DNA from: Methylobacterium sp. WL1
GTDB taxonomy: Bacteria; Pseudomonadota; Alphaproteobacteria; Rhizobiales; Beijerinckiaceae
NCBI RefSeq assembly: GCF_008000895.1
Contig: NZ_CP042823.1
Location: 4,195,001-4,259,000, forward strand
Length of the DNA stretch: 64,000 bases
Direction of reading: 5' to 3'
Shown: in pieces, positions 35,336-43,970 of the stretch
Numbering within the stretch: the first letter of the stretch is position 1
How the letters are laid out: each line of letters opens with the position of its first letter
Program-made: the position numbers and the translations under genes
The notes under the pieces: model-generated
What the model was told of the DNA's origin: nothing
What the model saw: only the letters and a program-made list of their open reading frames with translations
The model's database searches: none

Positions 35336-36067
35336 TCAAGCGACCAGCCGACGTAGGTTGGACCTGAGGGTCGACGAAACGACATGCGCCGGTTCGTCCC
35401 AAAGGTCCGCCAGGATCGGCACGACGCGCTCGGCGTCCCACGGCGAGAGGGGCTTGCCATCGGCCTGCCCGAAGGGTCCGTCCGTCTCGGGCAGGACGCG
35501 GTCCCTCGGCATGAGCGCCGCCAGCGTCCGGCCGTTCCGGGAGGCCAACATGGCCGGTCCGACGCTGAACCAGCATCCGAGGTCCATGGCGCGGAGAAGC
35601 TCCTTGGGCGAGCCCGAGTACCAGTGCATCACGGGCGTGCCCATGGCAGCCGCGCCGGCCACCTCGATCTCGTCGAGGACCTGGGACGCCGCCATCCGGG
35701 AGTGGAGGCTGACGATCCGGCCACCCTGGCTCGCGCAGGTCCCGAGGATCCTACGAAGGACCTCGCGCTGGAGGCCCATCGACGAGCGATGGTCCGGGGA
35801 GCCGTCGAGACCGACCTCGCCGACGTATCGGGTCCTGACCAGCGTCGCGCAGACGAGCCCGACCTCGTGGTGCCGTTCCCTCACCAGCTCGGGATGGAGG
35901 CCGACCGCGACGCGGATGCGGGCGACGTCGCCGACGTAGCGAAGGTTTCCCTCGAACGCCCTCGGGGTCGTCGTCACGGCGAGGACGTAGGTCCCGCGCC
36001 TGGCCACCTCCGCGATGACCTCGGCCGGTCTCGTGTACAGGTCGAGGTGGCAGTGGAAGTCGATCAA
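35336..36067 (-). CDS. qatD: QatD, TatD-family DNase of the QAT defence system
   Basis: A 243-residue TatD-like metallohydrolase. Metal ligands are visible in order: FHCHLD (residues 4-8), the Glu in VGEVGLDG (about 88), His in SLHSRM (about 126), His in VMHWYSG (about 152) and Asp in LPETDGP (about 203). It is the last gene of the four-gene operon; its ATG overlaps the qatC stop by ATGA. In the known QAT system this nuclease is needed with QatA, B and C for phage defence. The mechanism is not settled. Confidence 0.9.
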   Translation of the reverse strand: MIDFHCHLDLYTRPAEVIAEVARRGTYVLAVTTTPRAFEGNLRYVGDVARIRVAVGLHPELVRERHHEVGLVCATLVRTRYVGEVGLDGSPDHRSSMGLQREVLRRILGTCASQGGRIVSLHSRMAASQVLDEIEVAGAAAMGTPVMHWYSGSPKELLRAMDLGCWFSVGPAMLASRNGRTLAALMPRDRVLPETDGPFGQADGKPLSPWDAERVVPILADLWDEPAHVVSSTLRSNLRRLVA

Positions 36068-37368
36068 GCCAGTCCGACCGCGTGCATGAAGTCCCTGATC
36101 TCCAGCAACCCGCGTTCCGCGACCCTTCGATAGGGCTCAGGGTCCGGCACTTTCAGCGCCGAGATCGCGGGGCCGATCCAACGGCGCGCGCCGCGACGCC
36201 GTACCGTATCGATAGCCGCCAGGCATTGCATCACGTCGTCGTAGCGGCTGAACGCCTCCTGACTGAACGCCCCGGCCGGCTCGGGCTTCTTATATGACGG
36301 GGTGGTCATGTCCCCGGCCACGGATCCGGTGAACTTCAGGAAGGCCGACCTGCGCACGAGGCACGGCAGGCATTGCCCGCAATGCCGGTTGATCCGACCG
36401 CCGCGCCCGCAACTCATGGAGGACGGTGCGAGGCGGCTCAGGAGCGCCCCGTCGGAGCATTCCAGCATCATCTCGCCCTTGGTCTTGTGCCGGTAGTCAT
36501 TCACGAGCCGCACCCTGATCCCGAGCTCACCGAGCAACGCCTGCATCGCGTCGAGGAAGCGGGGGTGTGTTGTGCGGGTGCTCAGGCTTCCCAGGCGCAG
36601 CGGCGTTAGGGGGACGTTGAGGGATATGAACCCGTTCTCCGGCACGTGGAGGTCGACGGTCCCGCCGTCCCTGTAGCGGTCGAGCGTCGTGGCGCCGAGG
36701 ATGCCGAAGGCCAGGAAGGCGAGCGAGCGCGGCCGCTGCGAGATCTCGGGGTTGGGGGCGTCAGTCCTGGCGTTGTGGTTCAGCGACAGGACCCTGTCCT
36801 GAGCGCCGACCGCCTCGGCGAAGGTGTCCTGCTTCTCGCAATCCCCCTTCACCCGGTTGCTGACGAAGAGGGGGATTTCCCCGGCCGTATGGAGGTCGAT
36901 GGCACCGATGAGGCTGTCGAGGCCGCCGGAGAGAAGCGACACGCACGTTTCCTGACGTCGGCCGACGGCATGGGCGGGCGGACGTGGCTGGATGCCGTCC
37001 CCCACGAACGACAACGTCCAGACGTCGCCGGTGAGGAAGCGCAGCATCGCCTGGACGGATGGGGCCAGCCGGTTCCAACGGTGCGGATCCGTGACCGCGA
37101 CGGTCAGGTGGATCGGTCGCGTCCAACCATCCTCGCTCACCGCGGCCCGATTGACGTGACGGTCGGCGGCGATGGTCGCCATGGCGAGGGCCAGGAAGTC
37201 CCAGGCCTGTGGCGGGGGCGTCCTACCGAGCGCACGGTGGGTTTCCCGGATGACCTGGGTGCCGACGCTGCCGACCATTCCGGGTCGGTGCGGTTCGAGC
37301 AACGCGATCCGCGCGTCGAAATCGAGCCCGGCGGCTGGCACGTGATTGGGAAGGACGGCAATCCTCAT
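36064..37368 (-). CDS. qatC: QatC, QueC-like ATP-pyrophosphatase
   Basis: A 434-residue protein with the PP-loop motif SLLSGGLDSLIGA (about residue 145) and a C-terminal zinc cluster, SCGRGG...HCGQCLPC (about 330-345), as in QueC, the 7-cyano-7-deazaguanine synthase. The first 130 residues are extra to QueC. The start at 37368 (MRIAVLPNHV) was chosen because it forms an ATGA overlap with the qatB stop; a GTG 9 bases upstream is possible. It probably modifies a protein or small molecule by an adenylation-type reaction rather than making queuosine. Confidence 0.92.
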   Translation of the reverse strand: MRIAVLPNHVPAAGLDFDARIALLEPHRPGMVGSVGTQVIRETHRALGRTPPPQAWDFLALAMATIAADRHVNRAAVSEDGWTRPIHLTVAVTDPHRWNRLAPSVQAMLRFLTGDVWTLSFVGDGIQPRPPAHAVGRRQETCVSLLSGGLDSLIGAIDLHTAGEIPLFVSNRVKGDCEKQDTFAEAVGAQDRVLSLNHNARTDAPNPEISQRPRSLAFLAFGILGATTLDRYRDGGTVDLHVPENGFISLNVPLTPLRLGSLSTRTTHPRFLDAMQALLGELGIRVRLVNDYRHKTKGEMMLECSDGALLSRLAPSSMSCGRGGRINRHCGQCLPCLVRRSAFLKFTGSVAGDMTTPSYKKPEPAGAFSQEAFSRYDDVMQCLAAIDTVRRRGARRWIGPAISALKVPDPEPYRRVAERGLLEIRDFMHAVGLA

Positions 37369-38255
37369 TCCGCCCACTCCCCGTACACGTCGAACACCGC
37401 GGCGTTCACCTCGCGCGCGACGGCGTCGGACGTCGCCCTGTCGACGACGCGGCCCCGGGCCTCGAACGCGGTCATCTGCTCGCGATAGCTTTCGAGGACG
37501 AAGCCCCTGATCTCGAAGCGACGGTCGTTCAAGAGGACGGCGTTCCCCCTCGCTCCCCGCTGGAGGCTCGGACCGAGGTCGAGCATGATGTTGTCGAACA
37601 CGTGATAGGCCAGCGTCCTGAGCCAGACCTCGCGCGTATGCTCGACCGGCATCGCGAAGGCGTCGATGTCGGGGTGTTCGCCCAGGACCTCGCCGAGGGC
37701 CTCGTTGACCGCGATGCGACCGGCCCCGTCGTCGAGCGTGGTGTCGTTCGCGCAGATCGCATCGACGAGCGCGTCGATGATGTCCTCGACCGGACCGCCG
37801 GCCAAAGTGGCCGGATCGAACCCGAGCTCCGCGGGGGTGATCGACCCGTCGGCGACCCGGCTCAGGACATCGTAGGCCCGCCCAGCCGAGGTCGCCGCCT
37901 GTCCCATACGGGCCGCGGCGGTCCGGGACCCGCGGTATCCCTTGCGGACGTAGCTTCCGAGACCGGCGCGAAGGCGGCCCTCGCTTCCCGTCTCGACGAA
38001 ATCACGGACGGCCCGCCTGGCGTCGGAGAACCGACGGGGCAACGCCTGCCCGACCTGCGGTGGCGCCTGGACCGGTCGAGGCGGGACGGGTGGCGGCGGC
38101 TGGGGACCCGGTGCCGGGGCAGGGTTACCACCACCCCCCGGAGGTGGCGCCGCGGGCGGGGGCGGTCGCGGATGCGGCGCCCCCGGGACGTCGAGCATCT
38201 GCGGCACGAGGCCGACACCCTTGCCGGGGCCGCTGCTGGATCGTGATGTTCCCAT
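37365..38255 (-). CDS. qatB: QatB, accessory protein of the QAT system
   Basis: A 296-residue protein. Residues 1-75 form a Gly/Ser/Pro-rich disordered tail, followed by a helical domain (RRFSDARRAVRDFVETGSEG, GSYVRKGYRGSRTAAARMG) and a C-terminal domain with NEALGEVLGEHPD and FDVYGEW. QatB proteins have no known enzymatic motif and are a possible target of QatC modification. The ATG at 38255 overlaps the qatA stop (ATGA), so a longer upstream start was rejected. Confidence 0.88.
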   Translation of the reverse strand: MGTSRSSSGPGKGVGLVPQMLDVPGAPHPRPPPPAAPPPGGGGNPAPAPGPQPPPPVPPRPVQAPPQVGQALPRRFSDARRAVRDFVETGSEGRLRAGLGSYVRKGYRGSRTAAARMGQAATSAGRAYDVLSRVADGSITPAELGFDPATLAGGPVEDIIDALVDAICANDTTLDDGAGRIAVNEALGEVLGEHPDIDAFAMPVEHTREVWLRTLAYHVFDNIMLDLGPSLQRGARGNAVLLNDRRFEIRGFVLESYREQMTAFEARGRVVDRATSDAVAREVNAAVFDVYGEWAE

Positions 38256-40126
38256 CAGGCCACCGCCTTGGGCTTGCGGGCCATGATCTTGCGCATGGTC
38301 TCGGGAAGGTCGCTCCGCTCCTTCCACTCGGCCAGGACCTCCTCTCCCCATGCGGTCTCACGGATGCGGAGGACCACCGGGGGCTGCAACGACGAACTCT
38401 GCAGGTTGGACAGGAACACGACGAGGCGCTTGGCCTGATCCACGTCGCCGTCGGCTGCGAGCGCGAGGCCCCATAGGATCTCGGGGGTGCCCCACGCGCT
38501 CTCGGACGCCGCCCGTTCCAGTAGCTTGTCCATGACGAAGGTCCGCTCGTCGGGCACGAGCCGGCCGAACCGCTCCTTGAGGTCGGGCGTGCCGCGCATG
38601 CGTAGCGAGGCGATCTCGCCAAGGGCGTCCTGCGCTTCCTTCGAGACCCGGTCGTCGGCCGAGATCAGCGGAAGGCTTTCCCGTCCGACATGAAGGACGC
38701 CGCGAAGGTCGACGTCGGCCAGGGGAGGGTCGAGCCTGAGCCACTCGGTCACGAAGGCCTTGTCGGTCGACCATGGGTCGCTGCCGTCGCCCGGCAGGTC
38801 GCCCCCGCCACGCACCGTGCGCTCGACCGACAGGAGGTTCTCGGGCTTGCCGCTGACGGTCCGGGTGACGGACTGGACGAGGAAGTCGAAGGCCGCCGGC
38901 GTGGCACAGCGTTCGAAGAGCAGGATCTTCGCCAGGACGGCGTCGTCCATCGGGATCTCCTGGATGGCCGCGAGCTTCCGTCGGATCGAGAGGGTGTTCA
39001 GGAAGCGCTTGATCAGGCGCGGGTTGCCGGCGATCCGGCGCGAGGTGGCCATCTGCTTCGCGAGTCGGTCCGCGAGGGCGCACTCGGCCTTGAGCGTCGT
39101 GGGGCAATCCGCGATCGACCCCGTGACGAACTCGGCGTTGACCGCCACGCCCTTCCAGCTCTGGGCCAGCCGCGCGTTGACGGCGCGGCGAACCTCGGCC
39201 TTGGCCTCGTCCCCGAGCGACGAGTTCTCGACGAAGAGCAGCATCAGGTAGGCCCTGACCTCGTTCACGCCGAGCGGAGGGACGCGCAAAGGCACCTGGA
39301 TGAGCTTGTCGAAGTAGCTGACGACGAGGTCGTCATCGAGCCTCGCCTCCTTGAAGTGGATGCGGACCGCCTCCTTGATCATCTTGTCGTCGGCCGCGAT
39401 GACGAACGCGGTCCGCTCCATGAATAGAAAGAGGCGCATGGCCTCCAGCGTCCCGATCACCGTCGGGGGGAGGCAGCGGTCGAGGTCGTCGACGAACACC
39501 ACCAAGGTGACGTCGAGATCGGTGAGCAGCTTCTGGAAGTGGTTGCGCAGGGCGTGGATCATCTCGGGAGGCGTCTCGGGCTTCTTCTTCGGCTTGAAGA
39601 AGCCCTTGCCCTCGTCCTTGTTGTCCTTGGCGAACTTCTTCGCTTCCTCGACGTCGTCCGAGGAGATGTCGCCGTCCGTGAGGTGTTCGTAGATCGCCTC
39701 TGCGCCCTTCAGAAGCGGGGTGACTGGCACGCCCATGGCGTAGCTGACGGCGGCCTCCGCGCCGAACCTGGTCCACCTGAACACGTTGATCCGCGAGACG
39801 AGGTCCTTGCCCCGGGCGAACAGGGTTTCGTCCCCCTTGGCCCGCTCCAGCAAGGCCCGGCCGATCTCCTCCATCAGCGCCGCCTTGGCATCGTCGTGGC
39901 CCTGATAGAGCCACGCGTTGAAGGTCAGGAAGACGAGCTTGTCGGGGTTCTTCTCGCGAAGGTCCGAGGAGATGAGCTTCACCATCGACGACTTGCCGAC
40001 GCCCCAGCCACCCGAGATGCCGATGCTGAGAGGCTTGCCCCCGGCGTCCCGGATCATCTGACCGGCGAGGCCGGCCATCACGCGGAAATTGAGGAAATCC
40101 TGGTCGGTCTCGACGTCAGCCCACAT
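38255..40126 (-). CDS. qatA: QatA, KAP-family P-loop NTPase
   Basis: A 623-residue KAP-type ATPase. Walker A is GISGGWGVGKSSM (about residue 42), and the KAP Walker B is LVVFVDDLDRCLPP (about 212). Between them sits the long insert typical of the family, where a membrane-inserted segment is usual (VSYAMGVPVTPLLK here is only weakly hydrophobic). It heads the minus-strand operon, followed by qatB, qatC and qatD, all joined by ATGA overlaps. It is taken as the sensor or motor of the defence complex. Its promoter lies in 40127-40394, shared with the divergent KfrA-like gene. Confidence 0.93.
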   Translation of the reverse strand: MWADVETDQDFLNFRVMAGLAGQMIRDAGGKPLSIGISGGWGVGKSSMVKLISSDLREKNPDKLVFLTFNAWLYQGHDDAKAALMEEIGRALLERAKGDETLFARGKDLVSRINVFRWTRFGAEAAVSYAMGVPVTPLLKGAEAIYEHLTDGDISSDDVEEAKKFAKDNKDEGKGFFKPKKKPETPPEMIHALRNHFQKLLTDLDVTLVVFVDDLDRCLPPTVIGTLEAMRLFLFMERTAFVIAADDKMIKEAVRIHFKEARLDDDLVVSYFDKLIQVPLRVPPLGVNEVRAYLMLLFVENSSLGDEAKAEVRRAVNARLAQSWKGVAVNAEFVTGSIADCPTTLKAECALADRLAKQMATSRRIAGNPRLIKRFLNTLSIRRKLAAIQEIPMDDAVLAKILLFERCATPAAFDFLVQSVTRTVSGKPENLLSVERTVRGGGDLPGDGSDPWSTDKAFVTEWLRLDPPLADVDLRGVLHVGRESLPLISADDRVSKEAQDALGEIASLRMRGTPDLKERFGRLVPDERTFVMDKLLERAASESAWGTPEILWGLALAADGDVDQAKRLVVFLSNLQSSSLQPPVVLRIRETAWGEEVLAEWKERSDLPETMRKIMARKPKAVA

Positions 40127-40394
40127 TTCCCACCCGCCAAGCTTCTTGCTTGGCTTCTAAATGGGTTCGACCACACCATCGTGCAACCGATCCGACGGTC
40201 TGAATACAGGCCGGAGGTGCAGCGGACTGATTATGTCAGGCGACAGTCCTCGTGGTGACTTCCTTCGATCTTCGTCAGCCGTGCTCCGTCCCCGTCTCGC
40301 TGACGTCTGGTCGCCCGACGCATGCCCCGCCCGCGGTGACCACTCCTTCATCGGACCGGGCGCATGATGCCACCCATACGACGGGGCGGCCTTC

Positions 40395-41396
40395 ATGGAA
40401 TTCAGGGATCAGGTCAGGAAGATCGCCGACGGGCTCAGGGGCAAGGAGCGCGTCACCTACAAGGCCGTGCGTGGTCGGCTGAAGGCGGCGGGTGGCAAGT
40501 GCTCCTACACCACCCTCAAACCCGTCCTGGCCGAGTGGAAGGCCGACACCGAGTACATGGCGAGGATCGAGGGCGATCCCGACCTCCCGGAGTCCGTGCA
40601 GAAGGGACTCCTCGCCCTCGGTCACCTCATCCTGCGCGAGGGCGAGGAGAAGGCCCGCCGGAAGCTGTCCGAACAGGAGCGCAAACTCGCGCGCCAGGCC
40701 GAGTTCCTGCTCGAAGGCGATGACGAGCTTGCCCTGGCAGCCGACCGCATGGAGGAGGAGATCGTCGGCCTGCGCGAAGAGATCGTCCGGCTGCACGAGG
40801 CGCTGGCGCGGGCCCAAGGCGGGGCCGGAGCGCAGGCGGAGCCTACATCCCCGTCTTCGCGTCCGCTCGGTCTCGATCCCATCACCGCCGGCATCGCCGA
40901 CCTCAAGGAGAAAAAAGCCAGGTCGGACGATCCCGACGCCCTGCTCGCCGAGGTCGGCACCGCCGTCCATGCCCTCCTCGTTGAGCGGGGCCCACTCACC
41001 GCCGGGCTGCTGCACTTCCACCTGCAGGGCGACCTAGGTCGCCGCGCCGAGCGGATGGAGATGCCCCTGGAGGCCGGCTGGCTCCGGCACTGGCTGCGCG
41101 GCTTCACCGGGCCGGCCGGCGGTCTCGTCGAGGGCAGGACTGGCTTCGACCTGGCGTCGCGCACCGCCGACCTGGGCGCCGCGTACCGGGACCGGGTACT
41201 CACCGAGGTCGCAGGCCTGCTGGACCGGGAGGGCTTCCCCATGGCCCTTTCGGTCATCGCCAAGCGCCTGTCGCCCCGGATCGGCCAGGAACTCCGCCTC
41301 ACCGGTGGCCAGCTCGCCGAATGGATGGACGCCCGATCCGACCGCTTCAGGAAGACCGGCAAGGGCCGCTACTCGACCCACCCCGACAAGGGTTGA
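40395..41396 (+). CDS. KfrA-like DNA-binding protein
   Basis: A 333-residue protein. Residues 1-50 (MEFRDQVRKIADGLRGKERV...) match the KfrA N-terminal DNA-binding domain (RVTYKAVRGRLKAAGGKCSY). A coiled-coil helix (about 75-140, ARRKLSEQERKLARQAEFL) follows, then a winged-helix-like C-terminal region (GFPMALSVIAKRLSPRIG). It is divergent from qatA across 268 bp. KfrA proteins regulate plasmid genes and segregation. Here it may regulate the QAT operon or mark a plasmid-derived element. Confidence 0.7.
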   Translation: MEFRDQVRKIADGLRGKERVTYKAVRGRLKAAGGKCSYTTLKPVLAEWKADTEYMARIEGDPDLPESVQKGLLALGHLILREGEEKARRKLSEQERKLARQAEFLLEGDDELALAADRMEEEIVGLREEIVRLHEALARAQGGAGAQAEPTSPSSRPLGLDPITAGIADLKEKKARSDDPDALLAEVGTAVHALLVERGPLTAGLLHFHLQGDLGRRAERMEMPLEAGWLRHWLRGFTGPAGGLVEGRTGFDLASRTADLGAAYRDRVLTEVAGLLDREGFPMALSVIAKRLSPRIGQELRLTGGQLAEWMDARSDRFRKTGKGRYSTHPDKG

Positions 41397-41499
41397 GGCA
41401 CCTCGAAGCCGCCCGGTCCTCGCCCGAGGGGTCCGTCGACGCACCCGGGAACGCCATCGTCGTGCCCCTATTTCACCGGCATTCACTCCGGAGACAGAC

Positions 41500-42375
41500 A
41501 TGACGACCGACCCCTTGCATAAGTATCCCCGTCCCCCGTTCGAGGCCCAGCCCCAGGGCTTCCCCGGCAAGACCGGCAAGATGGCGCCCGAGCCCGATCA
41601 CGGCGAGGAGACCTACAAGGGATCGGGCAAGCTCGACGGCAAGGCCGCGCTGATCACCGGCGGCGACAGCGGCATCGGACGCGCGGTCGCCATCGCCTTC
41701 GCCCGCGAGGGCGCAGACGTCGCCATCTCATACATGCCCGAGGAGCAGGCCGACGCCGAGGCGGTCCAGGCCTGGATCGAGAAGGCCGGACGGAAGGCGC
41801 TCCTCCTGCCCGGCGACCTCAAGGATCCGGCCTACGGTCGCGAGATCGTGGCACGCACCGCCGAGGCGTTCGGACGGCTCGACCTCCTCGTCAACAACGG
41901 CGCCTTCCAGCATCCCAACGAAGGGCTCGACGGCATCGAGGATGCGGTGTTCGAGGACCACTTCCGGACGAACGTCTTCGGGCCGTTCTACGTGACCAAG
42001 GCGGCCATGGAGCACATGAAGCCGGGCGCCTCGGTGATCTTCACCTCGTCGGTGAACTCCAAGCACCCGATGCCTTCGCTGCTCGCCTACAGCGCCACCA
42101 AGGGCGCCCTGAGCAACATGGTCCTTAGCCTTTCCCAGTTGCTCGCCGAGAAGGGCATCCGCGTGAACGGCGTGCTGCCGGGGCCGATCTGGACGCCGTT
42201 CATCCCCTCCGGCATGGATCAGGACTCGGTGAAGTCGTTTGGTTCGAAGGTGCCGTTCGGCCGCCCGGGCCAGCCGGCGGAGCTCGCCTCGGCCTACGTG
42301 ATGCTGGCCTCCGACGAGAGCAGCTACACCTCCGGCGCGCTGGTCACCGTCGCGGGGGCGATGCCCGTTCTCTGA
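41500..42375 (+). CDS. Short-chain dehydrogenase/reductase
   Basis: A 291-residue SDR with an extended N-terminus (about 40 residues). The cofactor motif TGGDSGIGRAVAIAFAREG (about 50-68), the NNGA-type motif (LVNNGAFQ) and the active-site YSATKGAL (Tyr and Lys) are intact, and it ends with an ITVAGAM-like tail. This layout matches the stress-linked YghA/YdaD oxidoreductases. The cofactor is probably NADP(H); the substrate is unknown. GGAGAC precedes the ATG at 41500. Confidence 0.9.
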   Translation: MTTDPLHKYPRPPFEAQPQGFPGKTGKMAPEPDHGEETYKGSGKLDGKAALITGGDSGIGRAVAIAFAREGADVAISYMPEEQADAEAVQAWIEKAGRKALLLPGDLKDPAYGREIVARTAEAFGRLDLLVNNGAFQHPNEGLDGIEDAVFEDHFRTNVFGPFYVTKAAMEHMKPGASVIFTSSVNSKHPMPSLLAYSATKGALSNMVLSLSQLLAEKGIRVNGVLPGPIWTPFIPSGMDQDSVKSFGSKVPFGRPGQPAELASAYVMLASDESSYTSGALVTVAGAMPVL

Positions 42376-42427
42376 AGCCCAGGGCTCGCCGTTCCACCCG
42401 GCGAGCCCGCGAACACCCGAGGTCGGT

Positions 42428-42946
42428 TCAGGCCTCCTGCGTGGCCGGGGACCGGACGGGCAGCGTCCATCCGGGTCGGACGAAGTGGCAGGTGTAGCCA
42501 TCCGGCCGGCGCTCCAGGTAGTCCTGATGCTCCGGCTCGGCCTCCCAGAACGGCCCTGCCGGCGCCACCTCGGTGACCACCTTCCCCGGCCACAGGCCGG
42601 AGGCGTCGACATCCGCGATGGTGTCCTCGGCGACCCGGCGCTGCCCATCGTCGACGAAGTAGATCGCGGACCGGTAGCTCAGGCCTCGGTCGTTGCCCTG
42701 ACGGTTCGGGGTCGTCGGATCGTGGATCTGGAAGAAGAACTCCAGGATCCGCCGGAAGCTCGTACGCTCCGGGTCGTAGGTGATCTCGATGGCCTCGGCG
42801 TGGGTGCCGTGGTTCCGGTAGGTGGCGTTCGGCACGTCGCCGCCGGTGTACCCGACCCGTGTCGACACCACGCCCTCCCGGCGCCGGATCAGGTCCTGCA
42901 TGCCCCAGAAGCATCCGCCGGCCAGGATCGCTCTCTCCGTGCCCAT
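42428..42946 (-). CDS. msrA: Peptide methionine sulfoxide reductase MsrA
   Basis: A 172-residue MsrA. The catalytic Cys sits in GGCFWGMQD (residue about 12), and the conserved GYTGG, YEVAP-like and DPT.NRQGND motifs are present. It reduces S-methionine sulfoxide in proteins. The start at 42946 (MGTERAIL) gives the normal MsrA length; an upstream in-frame ATG adds a poor leader. It lies convergent to the dehydrogenase gene. Confidence 0.93.
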   Translation of the reverse strand: MGTERAILAGGCFWGMQDLIRRREGVVSTRVGYTGGDVPNATYRNHGTHAEAIEITYDPERTSFRRILEFFFQIHDPTTPNRQGNDRGLSYRSAIYFVDDGQRRVAEDTIADVDASGLWPGKVVTEVAPAGPFWEAEPEHQDYLERRPDGYTCHFVRPGWTLPVRSPATQEA

Positions 42947-43052
42947 CGTCCATCCTCGTCCTTCGAGGCCATCGCCCCCCACGGACCTAGACATGGTGAC
43001 GGCACCGCGACCTTTCCCACCCACGATCATCGACCCCGTCGCCGCGCGTCAT

Positions 43053-43083
43053 GTAGCGCATAGCGTTACCCGTTACGCGCTAC
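43053..43083. repeat. 31-bp dyad, copy 2
   Basis: Arms GTAGCGCATAG and GTTACGCGCTAC flank an 8-bp centre; the layout and arms match the dyad at 35250-35280. It lies about 107 bases upstream of the msrA start and between two genes transcribed leftwards. Confidence 0.7.
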
Positions 43084-43125
43084 TCGGCGAGTCGTCCCGA
43101 CGGCTCCGCGCGGACGGCCCCGGCC

Positions 43126-43155
43126 GTCGTCCGGGGTTTCCAAACCCCGGACGAC
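43126..43155 (-). terminator. Hairpin terminator after the metallophosphoesterase gene
   Basis: Perfect 14-bp arms (GTCGTCCGGGGTTT and its complement) are separated by 2 bases, starting 10 bases past the stop codon at 43165 on the minus strand. No T run follows. Confidence 0.65.
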
Positions 43156-43164
43156 AGGCTTCCG

Positions 43165-43722
43165 TCACACGCCCCCGGCTCCCTCGGCCTCGGCCGAAGC
43201 GTTCTCTGCCAGGCGCTCGCGGATCCGCTCCAGGGTCACTGGCGCGTAGTCCCAGCAATCGACGCCCACGTCGGTGCTCGCCGCGGTGCCGGGGAGGCTG
43301 CCGTGGGAGTGCCCGTAGAGGTGGATGGCCCCTCTATGGGCGGCAGGCCACGTCCGATGGGCGTAGTGGCTGAGCCAGATCTCCTGCGTCCCACCGTCCG
43401 GATCGGGGAGGTGGATCCGCGCTACGTCGCGGACCGGCTCGGCCCAGGGCAGGCGCTCGCCGACCTTGTCGTGGTTGCCCCGGATAAGGAGCTTGCGTCC
43501 GTTCAGGCGCTTGAAGATCGCCAGCGCATGAGCCTCGGTGCACTTGTGAGCGAAGTCGCCCAGGTGCCAGACCGTGTCCCCCGGACGCACGACCGCATTC
43601 CAGAGTGCGACCAGGGTCTCGTCGTGCTCCTGGATCGAGGCGAACGGACGCCGGGCCTGGACCTTGTCCGAGATGACGAGCGGATGCCCGAAATGGGTGT
43701 CCGCGGTGAAGTAGGTAGCCAT
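43165..43722 (-). CDS. Calcineurin-like metallophosphoesterase
   Basis: A 185-residue phosphoesterase with all metal-ligand motifs: DTHFGH (residues 6-11), HLGDFAH (about 55), RGNHDK (about 84), LSHYAH (about 121) and YGHSHG (about 139). GGAGG lies 7 bases before the ATG at 43722, which was chosen over further upstream starts. The substrate is unknown; related proteins are often annotated only as phosphohydrolases. Confidence 0.9.
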   Translation of the reverse strand: MATYFTADTHFGHPLVISDKVQARRPFASIQEHDETLVALWNAVVRPGDTVWHLGDFAHKCTEAHALAIFKRLNGRKLLIRGNHDKVGERLPWAEPVRDVARIHLPDPDGGTQEIWLSHYAHRTWPAAHRGAIHLYGHSHGSLPGTAASTDVGVDCWDYAPVTLERIRERLAENASAEAEGAGGV

Positions 43723-43970
43723 GATGGCCTCCATCGATTTCGGAGGCTCGGCACGCGGCGCGGCTCTCCAGGTCAGTCGGAAAGGTGGCGCGGGGCGGCT
43801 TTCATGGTGTCGTTCTCCTGATCGTGGCGCATCGATCGCCTGGACGGCGACCACGCGCAAGACGGTAGCGCCGCGTTATCCCTGGGCATCGTGATCCCGA
43901 AGCAGCCGCACCGGTGCCCTGCATGGCGGGGACAAAGTCGAGTTCCGGTCGTCGCGCCTAACGAGTTAGC

